Shown: positions 16,751 to 25,651, numbered from the stretch's first letter. The stretch: 32,824 bases of DNA from Candidatus Methanophagales archaeon (GCA_014859735.1 JACUTR010000008.1:1-32824); one strand, 5' to 3'. Notes: generated by a model not told the origin, from the sequence alone. Made by a program: numbers and translations.

Positions 16751-18079
16751 TTACTTTTTTCCGCCCTTGCCGCTGTCACTGTTTTTTCCGGCCTTGCCGC
16801 TGTCACTGTCATGGTTACTGTTTTTTCCGGCCTTGCCGCTGTCACTGTTTTTTCTGACTTCGCCGCTGTCACTGTCACTGTTTTTTCCGCCCTTGTCAAT
16901 TACTCTTATCGTGTCACTGCCTTCAAATTCAGTTTCATCAGTTTTTCCGGTTACTGTTATATCCACCTCTTCTCCTACTTCGAGTATTTCTGTTACCTCA
17001 GACCTGTCGAATTTGACCATGAGACGGCCGTCGTCTTGGACTTCTCCCCACTCGGCACCAACAGATTTCCCATCATATAGAAGTTGAACACTCTCAATAT
17101 CGATGTCCCCAACGACGTACCCATCCGACAGTTCGATGATGTAGGCTGTTATCCACTTTCCTTTGCTCTTGAGGTTGAGTGTCTCTGGCTCGATAACGAC
17201 AGTAGCTGGTATTGGGCCAATAGCTAGTACTTCCGCAGGCGATGTGGGATTATCAACAGGGCCAATGGGATAAGGTTCTCCAAACCAGAATGTCATGGTG
17301 ATCTCCCATGCTGCTTCTGGTCCTGGTTTGAGCTCACCTATGTTGTATTGCAAGCCAACTGCCACATCTCCCGTCATGCTAGTTACACCATTGAGCTCTC
17401 CATCCTGGTCGCCAGTCAACATCATGGTATCATACACATCTATACCATGGTTGCTGGAACGGTTACTGCCGGTGAAGCCGTTTTTGAAGTACCCTTGATC
17501 TTCGACCCAAACAAAGTCATTCTCTGGGTCGTACCAGGCGTTGTCATTATCTCCATAGGGGTAATACGGAATATCATAATCTACCAGCTCAAAGAACCTC
17601 ACACCGGTAAGTGTCTCAGACCCGGTGTTCGTCAGCGTGTAGGATATCGTGAAGTAGCGTTCACTCCCGCTTGGAATGTAAACAGTTCTCCTTACTTCTA
17701 TATTACCATCAGGAGTTTCAAGTATCGCAGTCGTATCAGGGTCGTTGTAATCCATTCCAAAATAGTCGATTACCTGAAAATCATAGGACCTGTGAATGCC
17801 GTCATCATACCATATACTGTAGATTTCCAGCGTACAACTTAGTTGTCCATCACCCTTATATAACCAAAAATTATCGGGATTATCGCTTCCTGTCCCCGTC
17901 TCACCAATATATAGTTCCAGGAGCTCATTGCCGCCATGGTATCCCGTTGTATCTTCCGCACTCACGGTTGCCACTGTCACAGCCAAAACGCACGCTATCA
18001 TCGCCACGACCAAAATCGTTACGATTGGCTTCCGTGTATCATTTTTCGTATTGTTATTATCCATTTTTCTCTTTCTCAC
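16751..18079 (-). CDS. Secreted protein with low-complexity SGKAGKNSDS repeat tail
   Basis: Signal PIVTILVVAMIACVLAVTVATVSA; C-terminus GGKNSDSDSGEVRKNSDSGKAGKNSNHDSDSGKAGKNSDSGKGGKK. Confidence 0.82.
   Translation of the reverse strand: MRKRKMDNNNTKNDTRKPIVTILVVAMIACVLAVTVATVSAEDTTGYHGGNELLELYIGETGTGSDNPDNFWLYKGDGQLSCTLEIYSIWYDDGIHRSYDFQVIDYFGMDYNDPDTTAILETPDGNIEVRRTVYIPSGSERYFTISYTLTNTGSETLTGVRFFELVDYDIPYYPYGDNDNAWYDPENDFVWVEDQGYFKNGFTGSNRSSNHGIDVYDTMMLTGDQDGELNGVTSMTGDVAVGLQYNIGELKPGPEAAWEITMTFWFGEPYPIGPVDNPTSPAEVLAIGPIPATVVIEPETLNLKSKGKWITAYIIELSDGYVVGDIDIESVQLLYDGKSVGAEWGEVQDDGRLMVKFDRSEVTEILEVGEEVDITVTGKTDETEFEGSDTIRVIDKGGKNSDSDSGEVRKNSDSGKAGKNSNHDSDSGKAGKNSDSGKGGKK
16757..16900 (-). 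repeat. Minisatellite within the C-terminal coding region
   Basis: Recurring unit like ttttttccggccttgccgctgtcactg, encoding SGKAGKNSD. Confidence 0.8.
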
Positions 18080-18323
18080 CTCCTATTTCCTTAAATCAAT
18101 GTACATGGACAATACATATAAGATTTTCCTATAGTAACAAAATATTTACATAATTAGACAAAAAATTCTGAAGATCTGAAAAATAATTTGTGCACCTTGT
18201 GACCCGAACTTCAAATGAGGCGATTTTTTTTATAACTGAACGAGATACGATAGATAAAGTGAGCGTGGCGGGGAACCGGTGGTGATAAGAAGCAACGTGG
18301 TGGAAAAAACTTCTGACTGATTT

Positions 18324-18890
18324 TACTATCCATCCGGTTACTTCGTTTCCAGCGTGCATGATGCGGGAAGTGAGAGCGTAGCTTATGGCGAGATGACCTG
18401 GGACGCTACGGTGAATAGTGAGCTTGTTCTGAAGGTCAGAACAGACTGGACTGGAAGCATGGCGTCTGCAACTCCCTGGGCTGAATGCCCCGGGCTCTCG
18501 TCGACTGATGGGGAGAACAGAATTGGGTTGGCGGGTGTAAGCTCTGTCTCACCGGTGGCACATCGCTACATTCAGTTTCGCGCGGAGTTGTCAACCGATG
18601 ATGAGACTGAGACACCTCGGCTCACAACGACGACCTCGGTGAAGAGCACTTACAAAGACTACGATTTGCTCGCAGCCAATTTGAGATACCCTAACTTGAC
18701 GATCAACCTCACGACTGAGTATCCTTCCGTCTGGGGTAACTGGTTTACTAAGGAGTTTGAAGCATCAGGATTGGACGGTTCTTATTATGATATCAGTGTT
18801 ACAGATAAAAATGTGGAGGTCAACTTGTATGGATATGAGCAAGGAATGGGGTTGTATCTGGAGAAGACCGAGGTTGAGGTGGAGATATAA
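18324..18890 (+). pseudogene. Truncated, internally deleted copy of the C-terminal region of the 14565-16658 surface protein
   Basis: YYPSGYFVSSVHDAGSESVAYGEMTWDATVN... aligns with YYSSGYFVSTVYDTGNESVRYGEMMWDATLN...; in-frame TGA at 18318 just before the homology; TPRLTTTTSVKS joins two segments about 90 aa apart in the full copy. Confidence 0.85.
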
Positions 18891-18984
18891 GTAATTGCTC
18901 AATAAGGAGCGAAAAATCCTAAGTATAAAGGGATTTTGAAAGCGAAAGTCAGTTCCGAGGAACTAAATGAATTATTTTTAAAAA

Positions 18985-19650
18985 TTAACATTTCAACATC
19001 CCTTTTATCTCTTCAACATCTTTGCTTAATATCTCATATTTCGCTCTCAATTCCTTCATCTCTTCCCTTAGCCCGGTTACAATGATTAATGCATCCTTTA
19101 TTTCGACTATGTCTTCTCTTATTACACCTATGTCCGCACTCACACCTCTTAGAATCTCTACTGTTGTATCCTGCTTCTCAATCATTATATCCTGCTTCTC
19201 AATCATTATATCCTGCTTCTCAATGATCGTGCTTGTATCTTCCTTCACGCCTTTCAATATCTCTATTGTCTGGTTTTGTTTCTCAATCGTCTCCTTTTGT
19301 GCCTGGTGTAACTTTATCATCTCACCCCTTGCTAAATCTAACCTTTCACCTAACTCATCGGTTATGTCTCCTCGCTTGACTTCGAAGTATTCAAACTCAC
19401 CGGTAGGCTCTTCAAAGGTTACATCCAATTCTTCAACCGATATGGGGTCTTCTTCGATTTTGATTTGTTCTATAAAGCTCTCGAGGTTTTCCTTTTCTCC
19501 CTCTGCAATTATCCTTACATCATAAGGTCTGATGTTTTCTACAAATCCCGCTATCTTTAACTTTCTTGCTATTCTGAACACTACACCCCTGTAACCCACT
19601 CCTTGAACTTCTCCTTTTACAAGGATGTTTGCCCGCACCATCTTATTCAT
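18985..19650 (-). CDS. Acylphosphatase-like domain fused to a long coiled coil
   Basis: MVRANILVKGEVQGVGYRGVVFRIARKLKIAGFVENI...IIAEGE (acylphosphatase G-x-VQGVGxR motif) then IEKQDIMIEKQDIMIEKQD coiled coil. Confidence 0.87.
   Translation of the reverse strand: MNKMVRANILVKGEVQGVGYRGVVFRIARKLKIAGFVENIRPYDVRIIAEGEKENLESFIEQIKIEEDPISVEELDVTFEEPTGEFEYFEVKRGDITDELGERLDLARGEMIKLHQAQKETIEKQNQTIEILKGVKEDTSTIIEKQDIMIEKQDIMIEKQDTTVEILRGVSADIGVIREDIVEIKDALIIVTGLREEMKELRAKYEILSKDVEEIKGMLKC
19170..19240 (-). repeat. In-frame 21-bp tandem repeat (atcctgcttctcaatcattat), about three units
   Basis: Three consecutive copies encode EKQDIMI repeats in the coiled coil. Confidence 0.9.
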
Positions 19651-19718
19651 TTAACTACACTTCTTATGTTTAACGTCATCATATAAATATAGGTAGGATA
19701 GGAGGAGGTGTGAGGGAG

Positions 19719-20003
19719 ATGCCGAAAACAAGAACAATCGAGGTTGTGTATGAGGATGGAGTGTTTAAGCCGCTGGAGAAGGTGGAACTGGAGGAGGGGG
19801 TGAAAATGGAGATAGAAATTAAGAAGGAAAAGAAGATTTTAGATAAACATGAAAAAACAAGGGAAATTTTAGGTAAATTGAATACGTTTAAACCTATCAG
19901 TTTAAAGCCAGAAAAACTGGAGGAAATTTATATTGAATCCCGTCGTTATTGGTTCATCAGTTTTTATAGAAGCCATTCTGTATTCGAAGAGAGAACCTCT
20001 TGA
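19719..20003 (+). CDS. AF2212-like putative antitoxin with an atypical C-terminus
   Basis: RTIEVVYEDGVFKPLEKVELEEGVKMEIEIKKE is the AF2212/DUF104 pattern; C-terminus overlaps the PIN-like ORF in another frame. Confidence 0.72.
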   Translation: MPKTRTIEVVYEDGVFKPLEKVELEEGVKMEIEIKKEKKILDKHEKTREILGKLNTFKPISLKPEKLEEIYIESRRYWFISFYRSHSVFEERTS

Positions 20004-20202
20004 AAGGATAATTTCAGGTTATGATGCCTTCGCACCTGTTAATGTTCTCGAAGAAACGCTCTTTAAGACAATAATTGGGATTGTTGGAGAAAATATAAAG
20101 AATGAAAACTTTTTCCAGATAAAAAAGGCTTGGATTAAAGGCATTGGAAAAGGAGAGGTCGAGAATAGATTTAATGTGATTTTAGAACTTATTAAGAATT
20201 AA
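19933..20202 (+). pseudogene. Truncated PIN-domain-like toxin remnant
   Basis: (TTG start) MNPVVIGSSVFIEAIL resembles a PIN N-terminus with the expected Asp read as Gly (GGT at 19951); only 89 aa, ending where surface-gene homology starts. Confidence 0.6.
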
Positions 20203-20647
20203 TTACCTCTACTATCCCAACCAGGAGATTGTCTACGAGCACGGCGCGGTGATTAAGTATCAAAGTGAGGGAGGATTTATGCTTCAAGAACCTCCTATTA
20301 CGATCAGCAACAAGAGTGGCATCCCGGCACTAAGAGTTTCTCTGGTCGATTTGACCGGTGCAAACTATTCGTACTCCGGTGCAACGACGACCTCGGTGAA
20401 GAGCACTTACAAAGACTACGATCTGCTCGCAGCCAATTTGAGATACCCTAATTTGACTATCAATCTCACCACTGAGTATCCTTCCGTCTGGCGTGATTGG
20501 TTTAATACGACGTTGAAAGAATCAGGATTGGACAGCTCTTTTTATACCGTCAGTGTTACAGCTAATAAGGTGCAGGTCAGGCTTGAGGGAAAAGGGGAAG
20601 GTGTTGAGTTGTATCTGGAGAAGACCGGGGTTGAGGTGAAGCTATAA
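20203..20647 (+). pseudogene. Second truncated copy of the surface protein C-terminus
   Basis: YLYYPNQEIVYEHGAVIKYQSEGGFMLQEPPITISNKSGIPALRVSLVDLTGANYSYSGATTTSVKSTYKDYDLL... aligns with residues of the 14565-16658 protein; no own N-terminus. Confidence 0.87.
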
Positions 20648-20659
20648 GTAACGAATTGC

Positions 20660-20728
20660 AAAATGCTAAGCCCTTTACAAGGGCTTGCGGGGGCACGGGC
20701 GGAGCCCACGATGTGTAATCGTGTGGTT
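20660..20728. repeat. Dispersed GC-rich palindromic element with terminal TGTGTAATCGTGTGGTT motif
   Basis: CTAAGCCCTTTACAAGGGCTTGCGGGG resembles 12391-12415; TGTGTAATCGTGTGGTT also at 28897 and a variant at 30410. Confidence 0.75.
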
Positions 20729-21664
20729 CTAAATCGGCATGAACTTCAAGACCGCAAAGAGTCCAAATGCTGCTGATGCTAACACCACGGCATGTCTTAA
20801 TCCCACAATAACTTTACCTTCCCCTAACTTCCCTGCTACTAATCCCGAACAAATTCCCTGGATAACGCCACAATGGAAGAAGAGCATCTTCAGCATTTCC
20901 ACATTCACTCCTCTGATCATTACACCTCCCCTCCCACCTGCTCCCGCTTCCGCAACTGCCTCTCCCGCTTCCACCATCGTCGGTATAAACGAGTGGTACA
21001 GTACCAATAAGACGCCTAAGAAGACAAAGAAGGTGACGTAGCAAACCATTACATAAGGGCTCATATCCGCGATTCTTCTCTTCTCCAGCGATTTCAATTC
21101 CATCACGTCATCCGCAGCGATCTTAAGTACTACTCCTACCTCTCCTCCGGTCCGGTAGCCTTCTATGATCATTTCGATCGAACGTTTTATTATTCGTGTG
21201 GGATACCGCTTTGCAAACATCCTCAGTGCATCCTCGAAAGGGACACCCCAGGTGAGCTGTGTGGCAATCCTCCTCATCCCCTCGGTAAGCACCCCATATT
21301 CTCCTTCCGAGGTAAGCGTAACGGCATCTATCAGTGAGAGCCCTGCTCTCTTTGCTTGTGCAAGGTCACGAAGCAAGTCCGGAAATGCATCTTCAGCCTT
21401 CCTTATCCTCTTCTGCTCACTGTAAATATAATGTGCGGGTGGAACAAACGCCACGATACCTGCTAAGATGTATGCATCATACGGTGCGACAAACTCCAAC
21501 CCGTAGATATACGAGATAAGCATGAGACATCCCGCAAGAGCGCTCGATAGGTAGCCCAATCGTACCGGTTTTTCTCTGATGACCTCCATAGGCTCTCTGA
21601 AGAATTGTATCAGGATTTTCTTTCTCGTTCTTCTTTCCAGCGTCTCCAGAATCTCATCCTGCAT
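20729..21664 (-). CDS. TadC/FlaJ-like type IV pilus membrane protein (half)
   Basis: T2SSF-type segment DLLRDLAQAKRAGLSLIDAVTLTSEGEYGVLTEGMRRIATQLTWGVPFEDALRMFAKRYPTRIIKRSIEMIIEGYRTGGEVG. Confidence 0.83.
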   Translation of the reverse strand: MQDEILETLERRTRKKILIQFFREPMEVIREKPVRLGYLSSALAGCLMLISYIYGLEFVAPYDAYILAGIVAFVPPAHYIYSEQKRIRKAEDAFPDLLRDLAQAKRAGLSLIDAVTLTSEGEYGVLTEGMRRIATQLTWGVPFEDALRMFAKRYPTRIIKRSIEMIIEGYRTGGEVGVVLKIAADDVMELKSLEKRRIADMSPYVMVCYVTFFVFLGVLLVLYHSFIPTMVEAGEAVAEAGAGGRGGVMIRGVNVEMLKMLFFHCGVIQGICSGLVAGKLGEGKVIVGLRHAVVLASAAFGLFAVLKFMPI

Positions 21665-21682
21665 TTTTCTTCTCGTACACCC

Positions 21683-22564
21683 TCACGAATACAGATCAAT
21701 CAAAAAGATAAATCCCGCAGAGCCAAGCGGAATGATGATATACACAATCGCAGCAAGTAGAGAGAGAGAAGCTGTGCCGAGGAAGCACATTATCGACATC
21801 ACTACCATAATCAGGAGCGGTGCTGCAACCAGTCCTACCACATAAAATTCAGCAAACAAGCCCAGCATCGTGATAAAATCACCGTATTTCCTCCTCCTCT
21901 CTTCCATATACATCGTTGCTGCATTAATGAAGTAGGGCCCCATTTCACCACCGGTGAGTGCGGTTGTTACTGCTCCCTGCAAGAACGACCTCATCTGTTG
22001 GGAAGCGGTTACCGTTGCCAGGTTTCGTAGTGCGGTGATGAAATCAAGTCCAAGCAATTCTACATCGCGCACTATCTGTTTCGCTTCCATGCTTACCTCG
22101 CCGTAGTTTCCCTCCATCTCTGAGAGCTTCTTGAATATCTCATAAGGAATCACCCCAATGGAAGCCATCGAAGAGATATAACCGATAGCATAAGGGAGAA
22201 ACGCTTCTATCTTCCCTCTCCTTTCCCATGCCTTTATGTTCGGTAAGCAATAAAAGCCGAAGAAAACAGAAAAGAAGGCGAGTAGTATACCCGCAGGAAT
22301 GAGCATGAAATCTAGTAAGTCAAAAGAAGAAGAGAAGTCAACTTCGAGTATCAAAGAGAGCATGAGTTTCATGAGTAAATAGATAAAGAGGACACAAATC
22401 GCCCCTATAAGGGAATAAAAAAGAGCAGTTGAGAGCCATCTCTCCACGGGAACGTATATCCTCGCTCTTATAAGATTCTCTCGTACTGAATCGAATTTCG
22501 CTCTTCTCCTCCTGAAATACTCGCCGAATATACCATATGCGATCTCATTTATATCCGCGTTCAT
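21683..22564 (-). CDS. TadB/FlaJ-like type IV pilus membrane protein (half)
   Basis: LPYAIGYISSMASIGVIPYEIFKKLSEMEGNYGEVSMEAKQIVRDVELLGLDFITALRNLATVTASQQMRSFLQGAVTTALTGGEMGPYF; adjacent to the other half and the ATPase. Confidence 0.83.
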   Translation of the reverse strand: MNADINEIAYGIFGEYFRRRRAKFDSVRENLIRARIYVPVERWLSTALFYSLIGAICVLFIYLLMKLMLSLILEVDFSSSFDLLDFMLIPAGILLAFFSVFFGFYCLPNIKAWERRGKIEAFLPYAIGYISSMASIGVIPYEIFKKLSEMEGNYGEVSMEAKQIVRDVELLGLDFITALRNLATVTASQQMRSFLQGAVTTALTGGEMGPYFINAATMYMEERRRKYGDFITMLGLFAEFYVVGLVAAPLLIMVVMSIMCFLGTASLSLLAAIVYIIIPLGSAGFIFLIDLYS

Positions 22565-24122
22565 CCCTAATCCTCTTCTCCACCGCTTCCGGGTTTATAC
22601 TATACTCAAATATAATCTTACTGAGCGACTCGAAGTCATTCATGCCTCTCTTTCTCATCCACTCCAGAATTCTCACCCTGCGTGCGAACTCCTCTGACAA
22701 TTCATGCTCGCTCAGATTAAGCTTATCCATTATCTCGGCAAAGACGTTCGATTCTTTCTTGAACACAAATTCATCCGGCCGCCAGCTGAACAGTTCGTTC
22801 GTTTTTAACGTTTCATTATCAAAATCAACACCCGTTACTTCCATGATTTGAGTGCATCTCCTCACTCTTTTATTCTTCACTTTCACCGACCTCTGGATCG
22901 GTATGATGTCCAGGCTATCAAGCAGCATCAGAGGGATATCAATTGGAGGCTTTGTCAACCGTTTCACTACCGCATCTGCGGAATCGGCGTGAACTGTTGA
23001 CAACGTGATGTGTCCGGTCGCCATCGCTTGGAAAAGTGTATACGCTTCTCTTCCTCTCACTTCACCCACCAAAATGTATTCGGGCCGTTGTCTGAGCGCA
23101 GTTCTGAGCAAATCGAACATCTCTATTGAACGCCCTCCTTCTTCTGCCTCCCGGGTAACTGCTGGAATCCAATTCTGGTGCATTAGATTTATCTCTCTCG
23201 TGTCTTCGATGGATACGATTTTACTTTCGGGGGGTATGAACATAGAGACAGCGTTTAAAACCGTTGTTTTCCCCGAGGCGGTCCCACCAGAGATAAGAAT
23301 ATTAGAGCCATTTCCTACCGCCATCCAGAGATAGGCAATCATTTCCACGGAGAACGTCCCGTAATCTATGAGCTCGATCGGCGTAATAGGTATCTCCTTA
23401 AACTTCCGTATGGTAAATGTCGAGCCTCTCGTTGTCACCTCGTGTCCGATGCTCAATTGTAATCGATCTTTGGTGGGGAGAGAAGCATCTAAGAGTGGTT
23501 TTGCCATCGAGATGTGCCTGCCTGCTCGCTGTGCCAATTTATAAATCATCGCATCTAATTCTGGCTTAGCAAATTGTACATTCGTTTCTATCGAGCCGTA
23601 TTTTCGATGATACACGTATAGGGGGATTCCAGGACCATCAGCAGAGATGTCCTCCGCCATTTTATCATTTATAATCGGGTCTAACTTCCCGTATCCAATG
23701 AAATCCCTCCTTACGTAATACATCATCGTATCCAGTCTCTCAGGGCTTATTTCCATGGATAAATCACCAACCAGCGCTTCTACCTTCTCCCTCAGGAATT
23801 CATCTGGTTCAGTAACACGGGCGAAACTCACGTCTATCGTCTCGTAGAGGTGGTTTTTTATCTCCTTTAATAACTCTCTCTCACCGCTCGAGAGGTTCGG
23901 CTCCACAACTTCGTAAAGAGGAGGCGAAGAGTTTATAATTCTGATAGCTGCATAAGGTTCGTTAACGGCATAGCGCTCTATCTCTCGACCTCTCGTCTCG
24001 TTCTCTTCCCTCGCTTCCGGGACCTGGAGCTCTCCCTTCTCTTCACGTTCTTCCTTCCTCTCTTCTTTTCCCCTGGTCCCTCGTCGTAGAATTCTCTTCC
24101 AATCTTCTTTCACGTATATCAA
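22545..24122 (-). CDS. Type II/IV secretion (pilus assembly) ATPase, GspE/TadA/FlaI superfamily
   Basis: ILISGGTASGKTTVLNAVSMFIP (Walker A), IVSIEDTREINL, ALRQRPEYILVGEVRGREAYTLFQAMATGHITLSTVHA. Confidence 0.94.
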   Translation of the reverse strand: MIYVKEDWKRILRRGTRGKEERKEEREEKGELQVPEAREENETRGREIERYAVNEPYAAIRIINSSPPLYEVVEPNLSSGERELLKEIKNHLYETIDVSFARVTEPDEFLREKVEALVGDLSMEISPERLDTMMYYVRRDFIGYGKLDPIINDKMAEDISADGPGIPLYVYHRKYGSIETNVQFAKPELDAMIYKLAQRAGRHISMAKPLLDASLPTKDRLQLSIGHEVTTRGSTFTIRKFKEIPITPIELIDYGTFSVEMIAYLWMAVGNGSNILISGGTASGKTTVLNAVSMFIPPESKIVSIEDTREINLMHQNWIPAVTREAEEGGRSIEMFDLLRTALRQRPEYILVGEVRGREAYTLFQAMATGHITLSTVHADSADAVVKRLTKPPIDIPLMLLDSLDIIPIQRSVKVKNKRVRRCTQIMEVTGVDFDNETLKTNELFSWRPDEFVFKKESNVFAEIMDKLNLSEHELSEEFARRVRILEWMRKRGMNDFESLSKIIFEYSINPEAVEKRIRDERGYK

Positions 24123-24194
24123 TTGTCCATTTCATAATTACAGCAGTAAAAATGTATCGATATCTTCAAAAAAAGTTTAAAAATTATAAAAAAA

Positions 24195-24206
24195 AATTTT
24201 ATATAC
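24195..24206 (-). promoter_or_regulatory. Candidate TATA box for the minus-strand ATPase gene, next to a 12-bp palindrome at 24211-24222
   Basis: Reverse strand GGGGTATATAAAATTT downstream of CTGCTCGAGCAG. Confidence 0.45.
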
Positions 24207-24225
24207 CCCTCTGCTCGAGCAGTGC

Positions 24226-25602
24226 TCACACAAAAGGAGTGAACTTCAACTGGTGATATCCTTCCTCTCCTTTCTCTTCACCCGCATCCACGCGCAAGGG
24301 TGCGATATTATAGATGACCGTGTGCGGCTTAACGCCGTAAAGATTAAGCGTGCCGTTGAGTGGTATGAAGCGGAGATGAACATCAGCCATCTCACAGATC
24401 TCGTTCTTTAACTTCGCAGAAGGTTTCAAAACACCTACTAAAACATCATTTGTCGTTCTCGCCCAGGACACCACCTCTGTAAGCGTTTCCCTTACCTCAT
24501 CCTCTGAGTAAATATTCAGACTGGTTAAACCCAGTACGTGCAATATCGGTTTTTTTAGCCCCTTATAAATCTCAAAGTAGTTATCCAAGTAATTCTTTAC
24601 GGACGGGACTTCTCTACCGAACTGGGTTTCACTTTCTGAAGCAGTAGGTATCCTCAAGTTTTTATCAAGCATGTCTTCGCGCACATAATCCAGAAGAAGC
24701 TTCTTCACCGAGGAGAAATAAGAGCCATCCTCTGGTATGTATATAACGCCACAGTCGTTGAGCAAGAAATCGGAGATGGTGTGGAATAAAATGGGTCTGT
24801 AACCCCAACTTATGCTATCATCCGATATTTCTAATAAGACAAAGCCCCCCTTCGGATAGCCACCAACTATCGTATCCAGATCCTCTATTCCCGTAGAATA
24901 ATTTCCAAAAAGGAGTTCTTTTTCCTTGATTACCTTGTGCCTCCCGCTCCCTAATTCGGTGGCGGGGGTTATGAAATGGGTGAACTTCCCCTCTTCCAGG
25001 GTAAAGGGATAGTTACCACGGGGAACCTGAAGCCCTCTCAACTTATCTATAAACACTTTCCGCACGATTCTATTATCCCTCTGCTCTTTCTCTAACCTTA
25101 AAATACCGTCAACGAGATAATCCAGTCTCTTCTCACCGGTATATTCACTTATCAAGATTAAATGTGTTCTCGTCTTTCGAGCGATATCGAGCATAGAGGT
25201 TTCAAGCTTTTCTACGCTCTGTGTTTCTTTTCCTATCTGAAACGAGACGGCATCCCAGCTGTCTATGATAAGAATCGTAACGTTCTCTTCTGCAACAACG
25301 CTGTAAACAGATCTCAAGAAGCTTGTCAGGTCCTCGTAGAGCACTTGGGCCTCAGCTTCTGAAAATTCAGACTGAGTGGCGTCAATAACATTCTTCCGAG
25401 GAACTTGTTCTTCCAGTCCCGGGAACTGTTTATACAGTGCGGTCGGGTCGATACGAGTTGAGATATAAACGCCTTTCGTATCTCCATTGCATACTCTTTG
25501 GAGCAGCGTTATCGCATAGGTTGTCTTCCCAGTTCCAGGAGCTCCTTTAAGCAAGAGGGTATAACCCTCCATCAACTTAAGTGCGCTTTCTACTTCGTGC
25601 AT
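24226..25602 (-). CDS. GvpD/KaiC-like P-loop ATPase with a degenerate second RecA-like half
   Basis: GYTLLLKGAPGTGKTTYAITLLQRV, ILIIDSWDAV, RIVRKVFIDKLRGLQVPRGNYPFTLEEG; second half STGIEDLDTIVGGYPKGGFVLLEISDD lacks Walker A. Confidence 0.78.
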   Translation of the reverse strand: MHEVESALKLMEGYTLLLKGAPGTGKTTYAITLLQRVCNGDTKGVYISTRIDPTALYKQFPGLEEQVPRKNVIDATQSEFSEAEAQVLYEDLTSFLRSVYSVVAEENVTILIIDSWDAVSFQIGKETQSVEKLETSMLDIARKTRTHLILISEYTGEKRLDYLVDGILRLEKEQRDNRIVRKVFIDKLRGLQVPRGNYPFTLEEGKFTHFITPATELGSGRHKVIKEKELLFGNYSTGIEDLDTIVGGYPKGGFVLLEISDDSISWGYRPILFHTISDFLLNDCGVIYIPEDGSYFSSVKKLLLDYVREDMLDKNLRIPTASESETQFGREVPSVKNYLDNYFEIYKGLKKPILHVLGLTSLNIYSEDEVRETLTEVVSWARTTNDVLVGVLKPSAKLKNEICEMADVHLRFIPLNGTLNLYGVKPHTVIYNIAPLRVDAGEEKGEEGYHQLKFTPFV

Positions 25603-25638
25603 GATTGATCTCCCTCCACATTCTTCTCATCTTCTATC

Positions 25639-25651
25639 TTTTATAAATATT
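25639..25651 (-). promoter_or_regulatory. Candidate TATA box for the GvpD/KaiC-like gene
   Basis: Reverse strand ATATTTATAAAAG about 40 nt upstream of the 25602 start; palindrome TTAAAAAATTTTTTAA farther upstream. Confidence 0.45.

Noticed and set aside
18354-18890. Independent functional gene starting at GTG 18354
   Set aside because: Homology to the surface gene begins upstream of the GTG, right after an in-frame TGA; no signal sequence or plausible start, so treated as a truncated copy
19170-19240. Possible CRISPR-like repeat cluster
   Set aside because: Contiguous 21-bp in-frame repeats with no spacers, inside a coding coiled coil
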